DNA of 64,000 nt, from assembly GCA_008973525.1 (NCBI GenBank), contig WACJ01000289.1, forward strand, positions 1 to 64,000. Reading direction: 5' to 3'. How positions within the stretch are numbered: position 1 is the stretch's first letter; the number at the start of each line of letters is the position of its first letter. A program made the position numbers and the translations under genes. The DNA is from Stenopsyche tienmushanensis (Eukaryota; Arthropoda; Insecta; Trichoptera; Stenopsychidae). Under the pieces are notes generated by a model that ran no database searches, had not been told where the DNA came from, and saw nothing but the letters and a program-made list of their open reading frames with translations. Positions 34,966 through 48,223 of the stretch are shown one piece after another.

Positions 34966-36366
34966 AACTTGTTATGGCTCTGGACAGAGTGTGAGCCTTT
35001 AGAAGATGAAAAAAAGCGAATAGACTACCAAGAAAAGTGCCAACAAGAATTTTGTAAAAACGTAGAGAATATCGATCCAGGCAAATTTTCATTATTTTAT
35101 CTAACGACATTTAGCCTTCGAAGGTTGGACTGTCTCCTTCTATTCTAAATCTTCATCAGAAAAAATATTCATACTGTACACCTGATCTAACATGCATTTA
35201 TCTGCACTTTTCACGCAAAAACATTATCTATTTATTGTTCTTAGTTTTACCATTTCGAAGAGCTTGTGATAAAACAATAAAACATATCGTAAATTTAATT
35301 TTGAACGATCAGTGCGATCATTCATCTAATGTGTTAAAATAATTTATAATTCAATTTAACAATTTGTCGTTTATCATAAACTATAAACGAACATGCTCGA
35401 TTTTCGTCACGTTATACTGCATAATTAAAACTGGCGAAGTGTTTTTGTGTCAGTTGTCAAATTCGAATGATCGTATCATCGTCTATATTCAAGCTTATAT
35501 CATCAAATAAATAAGGCAACCGTATTAGACAAATCCTACTATTAATCGATGTAAATTGACATTAGCAATATTTAATTATTGTATATTGTCCGGGTTGAGG
35601 TTATGTTTCATCGACGCGTTGATTTGATTAATGGTTTATTGTCATTGGGTTGTATATACAACTATTAAATTCGTTTCTACACGAGCATTTATTGTCTGTC
35701 CTTCAATACAAGGATATAAAAAAATGCAGATCTTAAATTAATCGCTGCTGTCAATTCCGCGGCACGCGCTAGATATTCAAATGAGTTGGTCATACAATCA
35801 CTGCTGCCAACCTTATGCACAAACGTCACGTCCAAATTATAATTCGTCAATAATCTCGAATGTATTTTTAAATATATGAACATCAACAGCTTGTGGGGCA
35901 AATTCCTGCTAGTGATAATGGGGATCGGAAAAAAGAGAGCTTTAATAAAATATGTATTGTTTTAATTCCTTATTTATTTCCCCATATAATACAGAATGAC
36001 GATCTTCGCATAGCAAAGCGTAGATGGTGATATACTTTCCAGCCAGTAAATAAATGATTAGCTAACGATCAATATAAAATTAATTATTTTTTTAGGCATA
36101 GAATGCACGTAAAAAACTTATTGTATTTTCTTATTCATTAAAATAAAATAATTATTATATTTATCAAGCTATTATCATTATAAACTATTATCTATATTAT
36201 AATTATATGCATAATCGATTATTGTCATCGTCCTTATTATATTGCAGCCACACAGGCCGCCCAAATTCTTACTTTTGTCCACCCTCGTAAATTAATATTA
36301 AATCCAATTTCCATATACATGATATATCGCTGTCTGACAATAAAAAAGATATTTATTTATTTTGTA
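34966..36366. other. Gene-free region
   Basis: AT-rich with no recognisable exon. The frames here are short and show no conserved motif. Confidence 0.4.
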
Positions 36367-36668
36367 CTAGCGGATACTTCATTTCACCAGATCAATATGC
36401 GCCAACATGGTGCATCTATATAATATTTTTACTAAGCCCAAGTTATTCCTGCAAGTATAAACAGTAAGTTGACAAAGTTTTATCGCAATCGGATGAACGG
36501 CATGGAAGCGTATTAAATACGGATAAACAAACATTGATTTTTATAAATTAAACTATGCTTATGTTACTCGCGCAATTTTCAGCAATAAGTGAACGAAGTT
36601 TTATCGCAATTTGATGAACGGTATGGTAGCGCATTACAAACGAACAAATAAGAATTCATTTTTCATAA
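36367..36668 (-). mobile_element. Helitron-like non-autonomous element, copy 3
   Basis: Inverse orientation. Its 3' end is the inverse of CTAG at 36367-36370 preceded by A. The inner blocks match copy 2, including the GCACCATGTTGGTGCATATT region. The unit starting TTTGTTTGTCCGTATTTAA through the GATTGCGATAAAACTT block occurs twice in this copy (about 36470-36540 and 36590-36660), an internal duplication. It lacks the CATGCCGGGTATT subterminal part. Confidence 0.55.
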
Positions 36669-39010
36669 GAAGATTAGACTAGTTTCATCTAACAATTTTC
36701 GTTAACCCTTTCATTAGTGAATTAATTTTAAATTTACATAAACATGGATGCTATATTCGTATATGCACCGCTTATCGTTCACACAAATCCACTTATCTCT
36801 CAGGACCGCGCAACGTGATTTAATCTTGTATATCAATAAATTAACCTTAACACTGTTGATAGCACACATTTCTTCGCGCAAACATAAACAATACGCGTAT
36901 ATGTATACAGTTTTAATAACAAAAAAATGCATTTTTTGCGAGAGCGAGTATGTTCTTTCTGCATCATTTGAATCCGTTCGCAGCATATGCGGGATTCCTC
37001 ATCAATGGATTAACAAACGGAAAAAAGCAATGCATAAAATCAAATTTTCCTAGGAGCTTAGAAGTTTCACTTCTACCTCGCAAGAGTCTCATGGTTTTCT
37101 ACGACCAATTGGACTTAAATATCGATTTCTAAAAATAATGGATTTCTTTTCGGTTTCGAATAATCATTGGTGGAATTCAAGTATTGAACATAATTTTCTT
37201 GTAAAATAAATGTTTAACATCCGGTCTTCAATCCACGACTTTCATGTCTGATGATGGAGCAGTGGTTAGCGGATTAAACAAACATTGGCCCAGAGGTCGT
37301 AGCCGCACTTATTGAATATTGTTATTAAATGTTATAATAACAGAGTGAACGGGTCGCCCGCGGCTGGGGCCGGAGCCGGTGTGCTCTGGTGAGGGATAAC
37401 ATATTAAAAACGAAAATTTTCTTCGTTTCATTATTTTTATTACAGTACTTTCATTGAAATTTCTCCACTCGAGAACGAGTGTGTCTGCTCGAATGCGTTC
37501 TATATGTCCTTAAGCAAATAAAAGGAGCATAAGTGACTCATGTAGTTGTCATATGGTATCCATTGCCTAAGCATAATTGTTGTATTAGGCAACTAAAGAG
37601 CCATATAAGTGATTTATGGTCGATGGAGCAGGTCCATAAAAATTGATTTTCGTTACATTTTTTTTTACTTGCCTCCCATAGTATTGTTTCAAGAATGATC
37701 AACAATTATGTTAAGTATAACATAATCATTCTTATCAAATTCGCTCATATCGATCAATGTCTTTAAGCGTAATAAGATCGTTCCACGTACAATAATGATT
37801 GCAATTTTTTTTCGTCCAAGCGTTGAACATTTCTGACTTCTTGCATTTGCGTCCAATCTTAATCAACAATTCGCCCGCGTTATAACGGTATTGAAATATT
37901 AGATAAACAAGAAACCAGTCGATTACCGACGTATGCGAGAAGTATTTTAATAAATAATATTGTTATTTAGGCCTTTCCACGGTTATTAATCTGTGGGGTC
38001 CCGATGACGATAAGCAGAAGGCTTTTATGCGTAAATATGCCCATAAACATGCAGTAATGCTCGAAAGCCATGGATATAAAAAACAAAATGCGCGGGCGTA
38101 TCAAATTAAAATCGTAAATACCCAATTTTTTCGTCTCTCTTGTGGTTTAGTCCTCATAGGGTGATGTTAAAGATGATATATATTTTTTGTGGAATTGACA
38201 ATACATCTTGGCGCCGCCCTGTACTTGGAGATAAGCCTTCAATAATGATCCTTTGCTATATTATTTAATATTCCTGCGTAGGACGATATTACGACGTATA
38301 CGAGCGTATAGGATACATGCAGAATATTCATTGTTAAAACATACATAAAATATCCCATGAAGGTTTGGAAAAGAATCGTAAATCGTTCATCAATGTAGAC
38401 AGTCTCCTATATAATTTAAAAATATTTTTTTATGCTTGCATTTATCAGCTGAACGATACCAAAATCATATTGTGCAAATGCAGCCTCATTAATAAATGCT
38501 TTTTTATTAAATTCATCCTATTATACCTACAGTTGTGTTAATGACCAAGTCTTGATATAATGGATCTTGGACTCTCATTATAAACGTTCGGTTTCAAACA
38601 TATATTGTGGATAAAAAACGTTATTATTAAACGCATAAATTCATATTGAAAATGGGTTCTAAATGGGCGAAATCTCAAATGGAGGCAGTCATGCTTAATT
38701 GTTATTAATAAAGAAGAAACGACAATCAATAAAATGATTTTGCTTAAGTTATATGCATCGATTTACGCGGTTTTTATATTTTAACGCCTCATCCATGTTT
38801 CAAAATGGCATCAGCTGTAAGTCTTTTATATGCTGATTTTCTACTGTCGATGATTTTCATTTCTTCTGAGAAATGAGAATTCTCGTTTACATTTCTCAAA
38901 TTTCTTGAGAAATTTTAAATAAAAAAAACTGCACGTAAAATAGTAAAGTATTGCATATAAATATTATTATCTAAATATGCAATGGAATTACAACACTTTA
39001 TTTACTCAAA
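36669..39010. other. Gene-free region with a tRNA-like SINE head
   Basis: No coding exon recognised. At 37249-37320 there is a tRNA-like segment (listed separately), and nearby 37350-37385 is GC-rich (GGTCGCCCGCGGCTGGGGC). The remainder is AT-rich. Confidence 0.35.
37249..37320 (+). mobile_element. tRNA-derived SINE head, decayed
   Basis: GGAGCAGTGGTTAGCGGATT resembles the A-box region of tRNA-derived insect SINEs, and CAGAGGTCGTAGCCGC sits at B-box distance but is degraded. No tail or target duplication seen. Confidence 0.35.
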
Positions 39011-39768
39011 CCTCTTTTTGTGCGGTTTCGAAGTTATGCGATATTTTTAAAGCATTTTTTTTTCCTTTTTATAAATTTCATAAAGAGTACGTATCGAGAT
39101 ATTTTGGATAAAAAAGGAAATAAATCAACAACAGTAATTGAAATTTGGGAAAAAAATATAATTTGAGACTGTGTAAATCATATTCCATCTGCTATCGCTG
39201 AATTACGACCACGACCTTTATTCTGGTTTATTTTTCCAATGTTTCGACTTTTAAAAATATATTCTACAAAGGAATGTCCAAAATTCTAACTATTTACGGA
39301 ATTATAGCTATTTTAGTGACGCGACAACTTGGCCGGTCCTACCATAATGAAATATTTTAACGCGTTTTTCTCGAAATTACTTTTTTCAACACGGTTGACA
39401 TCGTATCTCAAGTTTTAATTAAGCAATTTAATTCAAAATGGGTGCGAATCTTTTCTATATAACCCTCTATTATTCCTACCAGATTTATGACAAGATTTAT
39501 TTTTTAACTATTTAAAAAAAATTAAAACTGTGACAAAATAAGGCCAAAAAATGACCTGACTGAATTTTTTTTCGCGCCATTTTGTGTGTTTTTTTTTTAG
39601 TTATGGACTATAGCGACTAATTGTGAATTATATTGTCGAAAAGAGAACATCTACACAGAACAATCATGACATTGACACTGGGTATACTATTTCTTTCGAA
39701 GAAGAGAGCGATTTTGAGTCATATCGAAAATCGCAACGAAAATCATCATACAGCGATGAGAGTTTGTA
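39011..39768 (+). mobile_element. Repeat family B, copy 1 (empty-site copy)
   Basis: Matches 51885-52877 in inverse orientation over most of its length, for example CTATATAACCCTCTATTATT, GACATTGACACTGGGTATAC and CGATTTTGAGTCATATCGAA. One frame near the right end reads HDIDTGYTISFEEESDFESY and ends SYSDESL then stop, like an acidic transposase tail. This copy has no hAT MITE at the CTATAG site (39608-39613). It has an extra segment at about 39290-39390 that copy 2 lacks. It may be part of a longer pogo-like element reaching 40166. Confidence 0.65.
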
Positions 39769-40028
39769 ATTAAAATAATTAATATTATATTTCTCCAGTG
39801 TTAGACATCCTTTAAATGTTACCAAAAATGTTATTTTTTAATTACCTTATTGTTTTTTTTTAATTAACTTTTTTTATGCGATTTTGGATATGTTTTATAT
39901 AGAAGTTTCAAAGTTATGCGGTTTTTAAAATCCATAAGTCATGGCTTTTTTTAATGGCAAAGTTAAATTCGAACATTCAAATTCTCGTAGTTTTTCGAAA
40001 TAAATGATTAACACATGTCTGTTTTCTT

Positions 40029-40166
40029 CTATAGCGTCGAGAAAAGGACCACGCTATAGAAGCAAAACGCTATAAAAAAGTTGGGTACTCATACAAAATG
40101 TGTACGTGTTTAGTTTGTTAACACGTGTAAGTGACTAAGGGGGCATTGCTATAGGAGGGTTAACTG
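40029..40166. mobile_element. Possible pogo/Tigger-type transposon end
   Basis: CTATAGCG-type words recur three times (40029, inverse near 40051, and 40067), and the segment ends GGAGGGTTAACTG followed by TA at 40167-40168. The inverse of that end starts CAGTTAACCCTCC, which resembles Tigger-like termini inserted at TA. A matching left end was not found with confidence. Confidence 0.3.
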
Positions 40167-40168
40167 TA

Positions 40169-43100
40169 TTCAACTTAAATCGTATTCTAAATAATCTTTC
40201 AATCGTCATAAAATATTGGCATATTCTATTAAGTTCATTTGACTTTCCAAGAAAGCATGAATGTTTTTATGGCAGATCGAATAAGTTCAGAATGTATATT
40301 TTGTTTCTTAAACAAAAATAAGATAAGTTTGAATGTTAGAAATTTGCAAACATTAAGAATCAAGCAGAATGAATTTTTGCAGAATCTCATTTATATGCAG
40401 TCTGGCGCTTTAGAAATCCAAAATATTCTTACACAATTTATTTTATACAATAAACATTGATTTCTTAAATTCTCGAGAAATCGGAAAATTTCTTAATGAA
40501 TTAGAATTCTCATTTTTGCATGTCTCGAGAAATTCTTGAAAAGAAACACTATCCAATACAATGGAATTCTCCTATCCCAATACATAGATTTAGAGTATGT
40601 CTCTGCATTTCTGCATTTGTATATGTAATGGATCTCTCCTGAATATTGTCGCACAAGTTATTAATTATTTTAGATTAATGTTCGATAACAAATCCGATGC
40701 CTTAATAGAAGTCAAATACGAAAAAGTCAATCTATAAAAAATCTAAAAATAAAATTTGAAATCCAAAAATGAAAAGGGGACGATTTAAAAAATATGACGA
40801 TTTAAATTGATAACATTTGAATTGGCGATTTTCAAATATTTTGAGATTTTCAGGTTTAATAGCAAATGTGAAATCCGTTCAGGATTATTCAAGGCAAAGG
40901 TGGAAGAACACATCTGTGAATTGGATTATTTTTAGACGTGCTTAATGGATGTTGAGGCTTTTTTTTGCATACTTCATATATCTTTTCATCGCTATTTAAT
41001 TAAGTCGCGCTGTCGGCCACATAGCTTGTAAAGATCCCGCCTTTGTCGGGCATCCGCATTGCTCCCTATTTAGTGCACTATCCCCAGAAAAGCTATTGCA
41101 CCTCCTCAAAGATCGAATGCATGGAATATTTGGCTAAACTTTCTTAAGTGCATAAGCAAGTAGGTTTTGCGCAATGGATTCTTTTCCTCTTCAAAAATCC
41201 GACGACCTACGCGGTGAGTTATGGAGCCAGCGCGTTTATCGTGCCCGCCGAAGATAGAATTTTATCGTTTCTCGAGGAATTCAATATCTTGTGTTTAAGC
41301 CGATACGATCGGTACTTATGGTTATTTGGGCAAGATTCGTTTGGTGAGATTATTTATTAAAAATCAATTTGTTACACTGGGACGTAGGATCGCACGTATT
41401 GGTTTTGGACCATTACGCCTCGGGTAACAACGGGTTAACTCACCTTTTTGTGAGGTTAACATTATGATTTTATTACATCTAAGTATGCGAGGGGGCGGAT
41501 AAATATTTTTACACGAAATTTCTCTCTCATTCATCATTTCCATGATGGCTCGACGCCTCCATACATGTCAATAAAAGCCTAAAAAATTGAGTAAACACTA
41601 CATCATTATTTATGGCACTGGCAAAATGTACGGCGGATCGATTTGAATTTGATTCTAGTCCATGACAGATTGGATATTTCCTTAAGCGTCAATATAATAA
41701 TACCTCGAGTATCTAAGTATCGTCAACTGATACTTATTGGCAACTTCCTATAGCGATTTGATACCGTTAAGTCAAATAACTCCGATAATGGAAGGTGAAT
41801 TGCACGATGAAACGTGGTCTTGGATGTGACATGGCATGGACTGGCGATTGAACCCAGAAACGTCAGATTCATCGAACGAAAACTATTATCCACACAATAT
41901 CACTTAACTACAATTTAACCGTAATTCAATCAACGTTTGATCTCATACGAATATATCTTATGTTTATACAGCATAATGATTAGCCATTATAATAAAAATA
42001 TCTAATGATATTTCAACGTCATTATCATAACCATGTCATGTCACTAGTCAATAATATATATTAAAGCAACACCCAATATTTACTATGAATAGTTATGCCA
42101 TGACTTGTACCATGAAAAAATTCGATTTCAATTGAATATATCCAGAAAGAATAGAGGTCATAGTTCATCGGCATTATATAACATTTTGACACACTTAAAA
42201 ATGTAGAATAGAAGGAGAGCAAATCAAATAAGGAAAATATCGAAATATTTTCAAATGGATTTAAATATATTATTTTTTTAGATCCTGAATTCTTCAATTG
42301 TAAATGTCCAGGTTCAAATCTAGATCGTGTAAAAACCAACGTATCAACAAATTTAGCAGATCAGAAATATTAATATTTTTATTCATACATCCTTTCCTAT
42401 ACAATAAATAAAATGAATATAGCACTTTAAGATGTTTTTTTTCTGGACGGAGATGACTATGTTATTTTAAGCAGTAATTTTGTCATTTATTCCGCAAATA
42501 TGAATTTAAAATTTCTCAAACAGTTCTAAAATTGCATCAATTTTTATTTAAAGGGTTACATATCTTTAAAAATTCATACCTACAAATTACGAACCAATAG
42601 ATTATATTATTTTTTTATAGTTCATCGAATTATTTAATATTCGATTGATACAATATGTTTTGTTGAGACTTCAGATGTGCCGAAAAATTAAGTAATGCCT
42701 ATTAAGTTTAGTCCTTGAATTGGCTTATAATTTTGACAGATTGCTTCAAGCTATTGCGTATTATTCAAAAATGACCATTCAAATTAATTTCAATTACGTT
42801 TATTATAATGTCAGACTATAAGTTAGATATCAAGCTGATGGTTTTGTATTTAATTTTAAATTATATAAGCCAAATTTCATCATAACAAAATTCTTTGTTG
42901 AAGTCGATTTTTACAGCTCGATTGTTAGTAAATATTCTTTAAAATTTGCAATAGAAAGTCTTGATAAATGTATCAAAAATAACTAAAATGTGCTTGAAAA
43001 ATCAAGAAATATATATTTATAGTTTTGCAGTTATTGATACAGATGCAAAATATAAGGACTATATTGATAAAAACGACAATGCATGATTCCAAATGAGGAA

Positions 43101-43430
43101 ACAGTTTAAAGAGATCGTCTGCTTTCGATAACGGATCCAAGAAAGAGAATATTTTGACCAGTATCAACAAAGACAAATTAACAAATTTCTACAACAATGT
43201 GTAGTAAATTTCTTAAAACACGCCTAAACATGTGCTTATCAACCATGTGGAAAAGGCATGATACTAGGGAGTAGTCCATTTGATCGAATCATCATGTTTG
43301 TGTTTAGTTTTACAAGAACTTATCAGATTTTTTCGCTTGCCATTTCATCCATCAAGTGAAATGCGATTTCGTATCTTATATTAATTACCCATTCTATTTT
43401 CGGTAAACAATTGCCAAACAAAATTGCCAT
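40169..43430. other. Gene-free AT-rich region
   Basis: No recognised gene. A less AT-rich unique patch lies at about 41005-41350, and a tRNA-like B-box word (GGGTTCAATCGCC on the - strand) is at about 41850-41862. The rest is AT-rich filler. Confidence 0.35.
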
Positions 43431-43910
43431 AATACGTCTTGTAGAGCAATCTGAGACGCTGCCAGAGTTTGACGATATCTGATTGCTGCTGGGGCACATA
43501 GACCTATCTTAATTGGTCGGACGAGTTGAACATTGTCCGCCGTTTAATCAAAATAACTGTGATTCGATATTTTTTGCCGATAAATCGAAGACGCATTGTT
43601 AATTCATCTGGCGGTGCATGAATTCCGACGAAGATTAAATAATTCCAAATCCGTCCAGCTGTCAGGCAAGTTCAAGATTCGGTTTGGTAATATTGATTGA
43701 CCGATTTATAAGGCGCTTATACTGCAAGCATGATCGGCACGCTTGCTACATCCTAAGTGTCCTTAATCAGGACTCGTGCTGGCACGTGCCAAGAGTTTGG
43801 GCTACCGTTGCACGATCGTAAATATACATACAAATACCGAAAGCATAGCGTCATCGCACATTTGGAATATCCGAGGAAATTCACGAATTGACAGTCCGAA
43901 TGAAAGTCGA
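43431..43910. promoter_or_regulatory. GC-balanced unique block in the gene-free region
   Basis: About 480 bp of high-complexity, near-balanced composition between AT-rich flanks, with no open frame of any length, no transposon motif and no copy elsewhere in the window. Such blocks in insect intergenic DNA are often conserved regulatory sequence, but here the idea rests on composition alone. Confidence 0.2.
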
Positions 43911-46900
43911 TGCCTAATACAATAAATCCTTAAAATTAGCATTTTTGGAGATTCACTGCAATATCAATGAAAGCTCCAAGTTCAAAATTATGGTAATTTT
44001 TATCTTTTTCTGCTCAAACGTTTTTTACAGCTTATCATATGTTTTATTTGTTTATTGAGTATTTTTGCTTCAACTAAAACATTTTAAAAAGTGATTGGAT
44101 AAAATCATGTCAATTTATGCAAAGGCAGACATAATATAGTAGCAAATTACTAGGTAGATTTTCAACATTTGTTATTGGGTTTTATGCCTTTTATGACAAC
44201 TATGATCCAAATAAGACCTGAGCATATCCTTGCCCTTGTATGGTCATTCATTGATTCAAATTATTCAGAGATTTCCCTATTAAACTAAGCACATTAGTTT
44301 TGTTTATCAATCAACTATTTTATAATGTAGAATTTGAATGAGAGATTTGCTTCAGTAGTATCTTTGTTTTTTTAAGTTGCATTTCATTGTGTTGATCTAT
44401 GAGATATTGCACCATTTGGATGACATTGATCTTGAAGCTGATAACCCTCATAACCTTAAGACTTAACTATCAATGTGAATGTTTGTTTTGGTAGAGTAAA
44501 ATGCTTTGACAATCACAATTGAATGATATTGATAATATTTGATCAAACGTATCCCATTACATATTTTTAATAATAAAATTATCCGTCTATTTTGTATTAT
44601 ATCATGATATATTCGTTATGTTGTGAAGATACTGTTAATCAGCGTTAAGAATTTATTTAAGTCGTTTGCAAAAATACTTTACATTTATTTAATCGGGATG
44701 AATTCCGTCATTATGCGTAACAAAAAGTCAATGTGGAAAACTGGACTGGAATTGATGTGCATTTTCTTGAGCGTTTTAAAGGTCCGTTGTCATGGTCTCT
44801 TAAGGACCTCTGGTATAATAATGGTAGCCGCTGACAGAGATAACATCTTTAATACCAAATTGTCACAAGGTCGGAATCGTGGATGCTTCTTCATGATACA
44901 CACTATGATATCAATGCGGCGTGTATAACATTTTTCATGCCGATACATAATGCCGAAAACGTCAGCACGGCAGTTATATTTTTTCATATCGTATACGCTA
45001 AAAGGACATTATTTATTCGCGCAATTGCATTCGTCATGTATAGATTTGCATATGGGAATGTGGGATGGTGTGCGTATATGCACGCTCGGATGCATATAAA
45101 TTACTAAAAGGCATTGCAATTTGCAGCAGATTTTCTTGATGCGGCTATCGCTATCAGCTGAAATCTCCACATTCCGAATGTAGAGTATCGACGTGATCCA
45201 TTTAAAAAAATGTATAGCTATGTCTGCGAGACAAGGCTGCTGGTAAAACAAGCGTTTGGTAGCTAATTATAGCCAAGCCTGATTTGTTGCATTTCCTAAA
45301 GCAGAAAACGCTACCAGGTAGCGCTGAACATGAACGTGAACCAAAAACGTGGGATAAGCTCCTATTAAAGACCATATCATTGTAATTCATTATTATTTTC
45401 GATATATCAATGATGTCTCGAGGTCTCATCGGGGCGAACGGTTTTTGCGACGGTATTTTCTAATATGACGACGAATGCATATGCATGGGGAAATTTGTTG
45501 CGGTGTTTATTATGCATTGAGGATGGAAGCCGTGAGGATTTTTGAAACGTCGGCTGATCTTCGGGGGATGACCACCAGTTACTCGACTGCCAAGAGTTAC
45601 AGTGAAGAGGTTGTGCGATAACTTCTGGACCACTGTCCACTCACTCCTGTCCATACACTATATAAACAAAATGAGGTAAGCTCACCGGCAAGGGACTTTT
45701 CAATATACAATTCTTATCCAATTTTCAATGAAAATTCAAATGTATATCATCTGATTTTTGATATCATTTGAATTACCAAGTTTTTTTATATTACACTTCA
45801 ATTGAGATGTAATCATGCAAAAATCTTATAAACTTAAATTCAACTCATTTTCAATGAATACTATCAAATTATTTGATACTAAATAGAGTGAAAATTCGCT
45901 TCCTGGCCCATTTTTGCACTTGTACGATAAATTTTGTTCGTCACATTCACGATATCAAAATATAACATAGCCACGATCGATAAGTCTGGCAGATGGTATT
46001 GAAATAGTTAATAAGACTTGATATCAAGACATAATTGAAATGTGATTGAATAGTACACAATTCAAATCATTGATTCAATGCGTATCCAGGTATTTTGTTT
46101 TGATGTAAAATGACGTTTTCAATATCTGAAAATGGTAAAGGTGACCATATGCAGGACATCAGCTCGCTATGACTTTCCAGACAATCATTTAGAAAATTAA
46201 CATACAGGCCATATAGCGAGCCATAAATCTTGTATGTCTGCTTCAAATGTAATTGCGACAAACAGTTGTCATTGTTTTCGGAAAAAGAAAAAAAAATGGA
46301 TATTGATCTCCTGAATATTGATGTGTTTTGTCCCATAATTTCAAAGGAAATGTCGATGAACTCAATCTAATAATAATGCCGATTTGCATTTTATTAAGGA
46401 ATATATTATAATCTAATGTTTAACATATTAAAAAAATATCTAATGTTGGTTCAAATCCAGATAGTGGTATTGATTGTCTTAAACTAGATTTTGGTTAGTC
46501 GAACAATAATCATTTATAGATAACTCATCTCTAAATCATATAAAATTTTAGGATAAATGGCTCGTTATCATTAATTGTCGTGGAATAGTAAATTGCCCAA
46601 GCATAATATTGGGTTTTCAAAGACTCATTCAGTAATTAGCGGGAAATATTGGATTTTTTTGACATCGTGTTGATATCTTCAATACTGCAACAACATAACT
46701 AAAACTTCACAGGAGAATAGTATTTAAATATTTGTTGAAATCATACACGTAATGTCAATTGAAAATAATTAGAAAAATTGATAAATCAATTTATCTCGCT
46801 TGTAACCACGTATCCATTCATCCATGTCACCAAAATCCTTATTTTTGTTCATGTTCATTTAATATATTAATATCAAATCGAGATATTATATTGATTCATG

Positions 46901-48120
46901 TCAAAAGTATCATCGAGTCACTGTCAAATTTATTGTCTTTGAACCTTTTTTGCTACATTTCATTTTCTTTTCAATCGATGAATTGCTCAAGTGTTGCCAA
47001 AGTTCATCGGCACCAAGATGATTAATATAGATTTATGGAAAAATATTACATTCATATCATCTCCATTGGATGTTCATCTTTTGATGCACTCGAAGATGAT
47101 CCTGAGTTTTATTTTTGAGACATATTTTATAATATTGCCTAATGTCAGCCAATAAGGATTAACCCACATGATTTATCAATATAAATGCAAGATTATTTAT
47201 TTTTGTGCAACTGCAATATATTATAATGATGACTTTCATATAAAAATATTGAAAATAACGAATTTATATTAAAAAAATTAAAAATAAGGTTGTTTTTAAG
47301 CGGCTTCTAATGTCAAGTCTTGATGTTTTTGGCTTCGAATTTTAATGGCAAAAATAATATTTTTTTTACAAGTATTCAGCTTATATCATAGTGCATCTTC
47401 TTTAGTTATTTCTGTATATTTTAAGGAGATTATTTATGTCCAAAGTTGGTCGTCAACATCGGTAGCATAACCCTATTGGGTTGGCGGCTCGCAGCAGCAG
47501 TACAGAGGCACATGCGCAGCCGGCCGCCGACAGTAAATAACGTCCGCACAACTCGCCCTACCAATCAAGGGTGCGAAGTGCACTCCAACTTATTATTAAA
47601 TGCTAATCATCTTCAATCAGTTAAGATTTATACAAGACCCTAGCCATTACATAAATGTGTTCCTAGAATACTCCTTGGAATGAGCTGCTTACAAAGTTAG
47701 CTGCTGGACCATTCAGAACTAAATTATTGACGTTCCAAATGAAAACAATCGCTGAAGATGATTTCATCTTCAATACAAGTATGAATTATAGATTATTAAG
47801 CAAACATTAAAGCTGTCTAGTATTATTACATCAGTTTGCAATAGATTTATCCCAAAGTAAGATGTCTAGAATAAGAAAGTGATGCTGAATTCCTCCGCTG
47901 TTCAAACGCATCTATGATCATTTGCTCGAACGATCGGTTGTTAGTTAAAACATTTGCGCAATTAAATTGCAACACATCCGTACTTAATGGCGGCGTTTTA
48001 TTTTTGCGTTGGTTTGTTTTAATTATTTATGTAGATATCGAAAGGAGCGTTTATCCTTGTAGGGAGAATGCGAGTAAAATTTATTTGCAAAATCGAGCCC
48101 AGCCGTGGATTGTGGCGGTG
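43911..48120. other. Gene-free region with several GC-balanced patches
   Basis: No exon could be supported. Patches of balanced composition occur at about 44690-45250, 45410-45660 and 47450-47600; the frames in them are short and overlap on both strands, as expected of non-coding GC-balanced DNA. Confidence 0.35.
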
Positions 48121-48135
48121 ACAGCACGCCGATAT

Positions 48136-48178
48136 GCATAAAAAGGCCCAACATAGTCGCTCCAGTCGATACTTACCG
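48136..48178. promoter_or_regulatory. Weak promoter-like or splice-like signal
   Basis: On the + strand GCATAAAAAGGCCC is followed 25 nt after its T by CCAGTC, loosely like TATA plus initiator. On the - strand the same stretch contains a perfect splice donor, CTTCG|GTAAGTAT (donor at 48169-48176). Both cannot be central, and neither is joined to a coding exon. Confidence 0.15.
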
Positions 48179-48184
48179 AAGAAA

Positions 48185-48223
48185 CCTACCTATCTACCTA
48201 CCTACAATCTACCTACTTAACCT
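48185..48223 (+). repeat. Imperfect CTAC tetranucleotide repeat
   Basis: CCTACCTATCTACCTACCTA and continuation: about nine imperfect CTAC units. Simple sequence, no coding role seen. Confidence 0.7.

Noticed and set aside
41840..41920. tRNA-like B-box word on the - strand
   Set aside because: A single GGGTTCAATCGCC word without a convincing A box or repeat partner is too little to call a SINE.
44623..45654. Cluster of short frames on both strands
   Set aside because: They overlap heavily, lack splice context and match no family; the region is simply less AT-rich.
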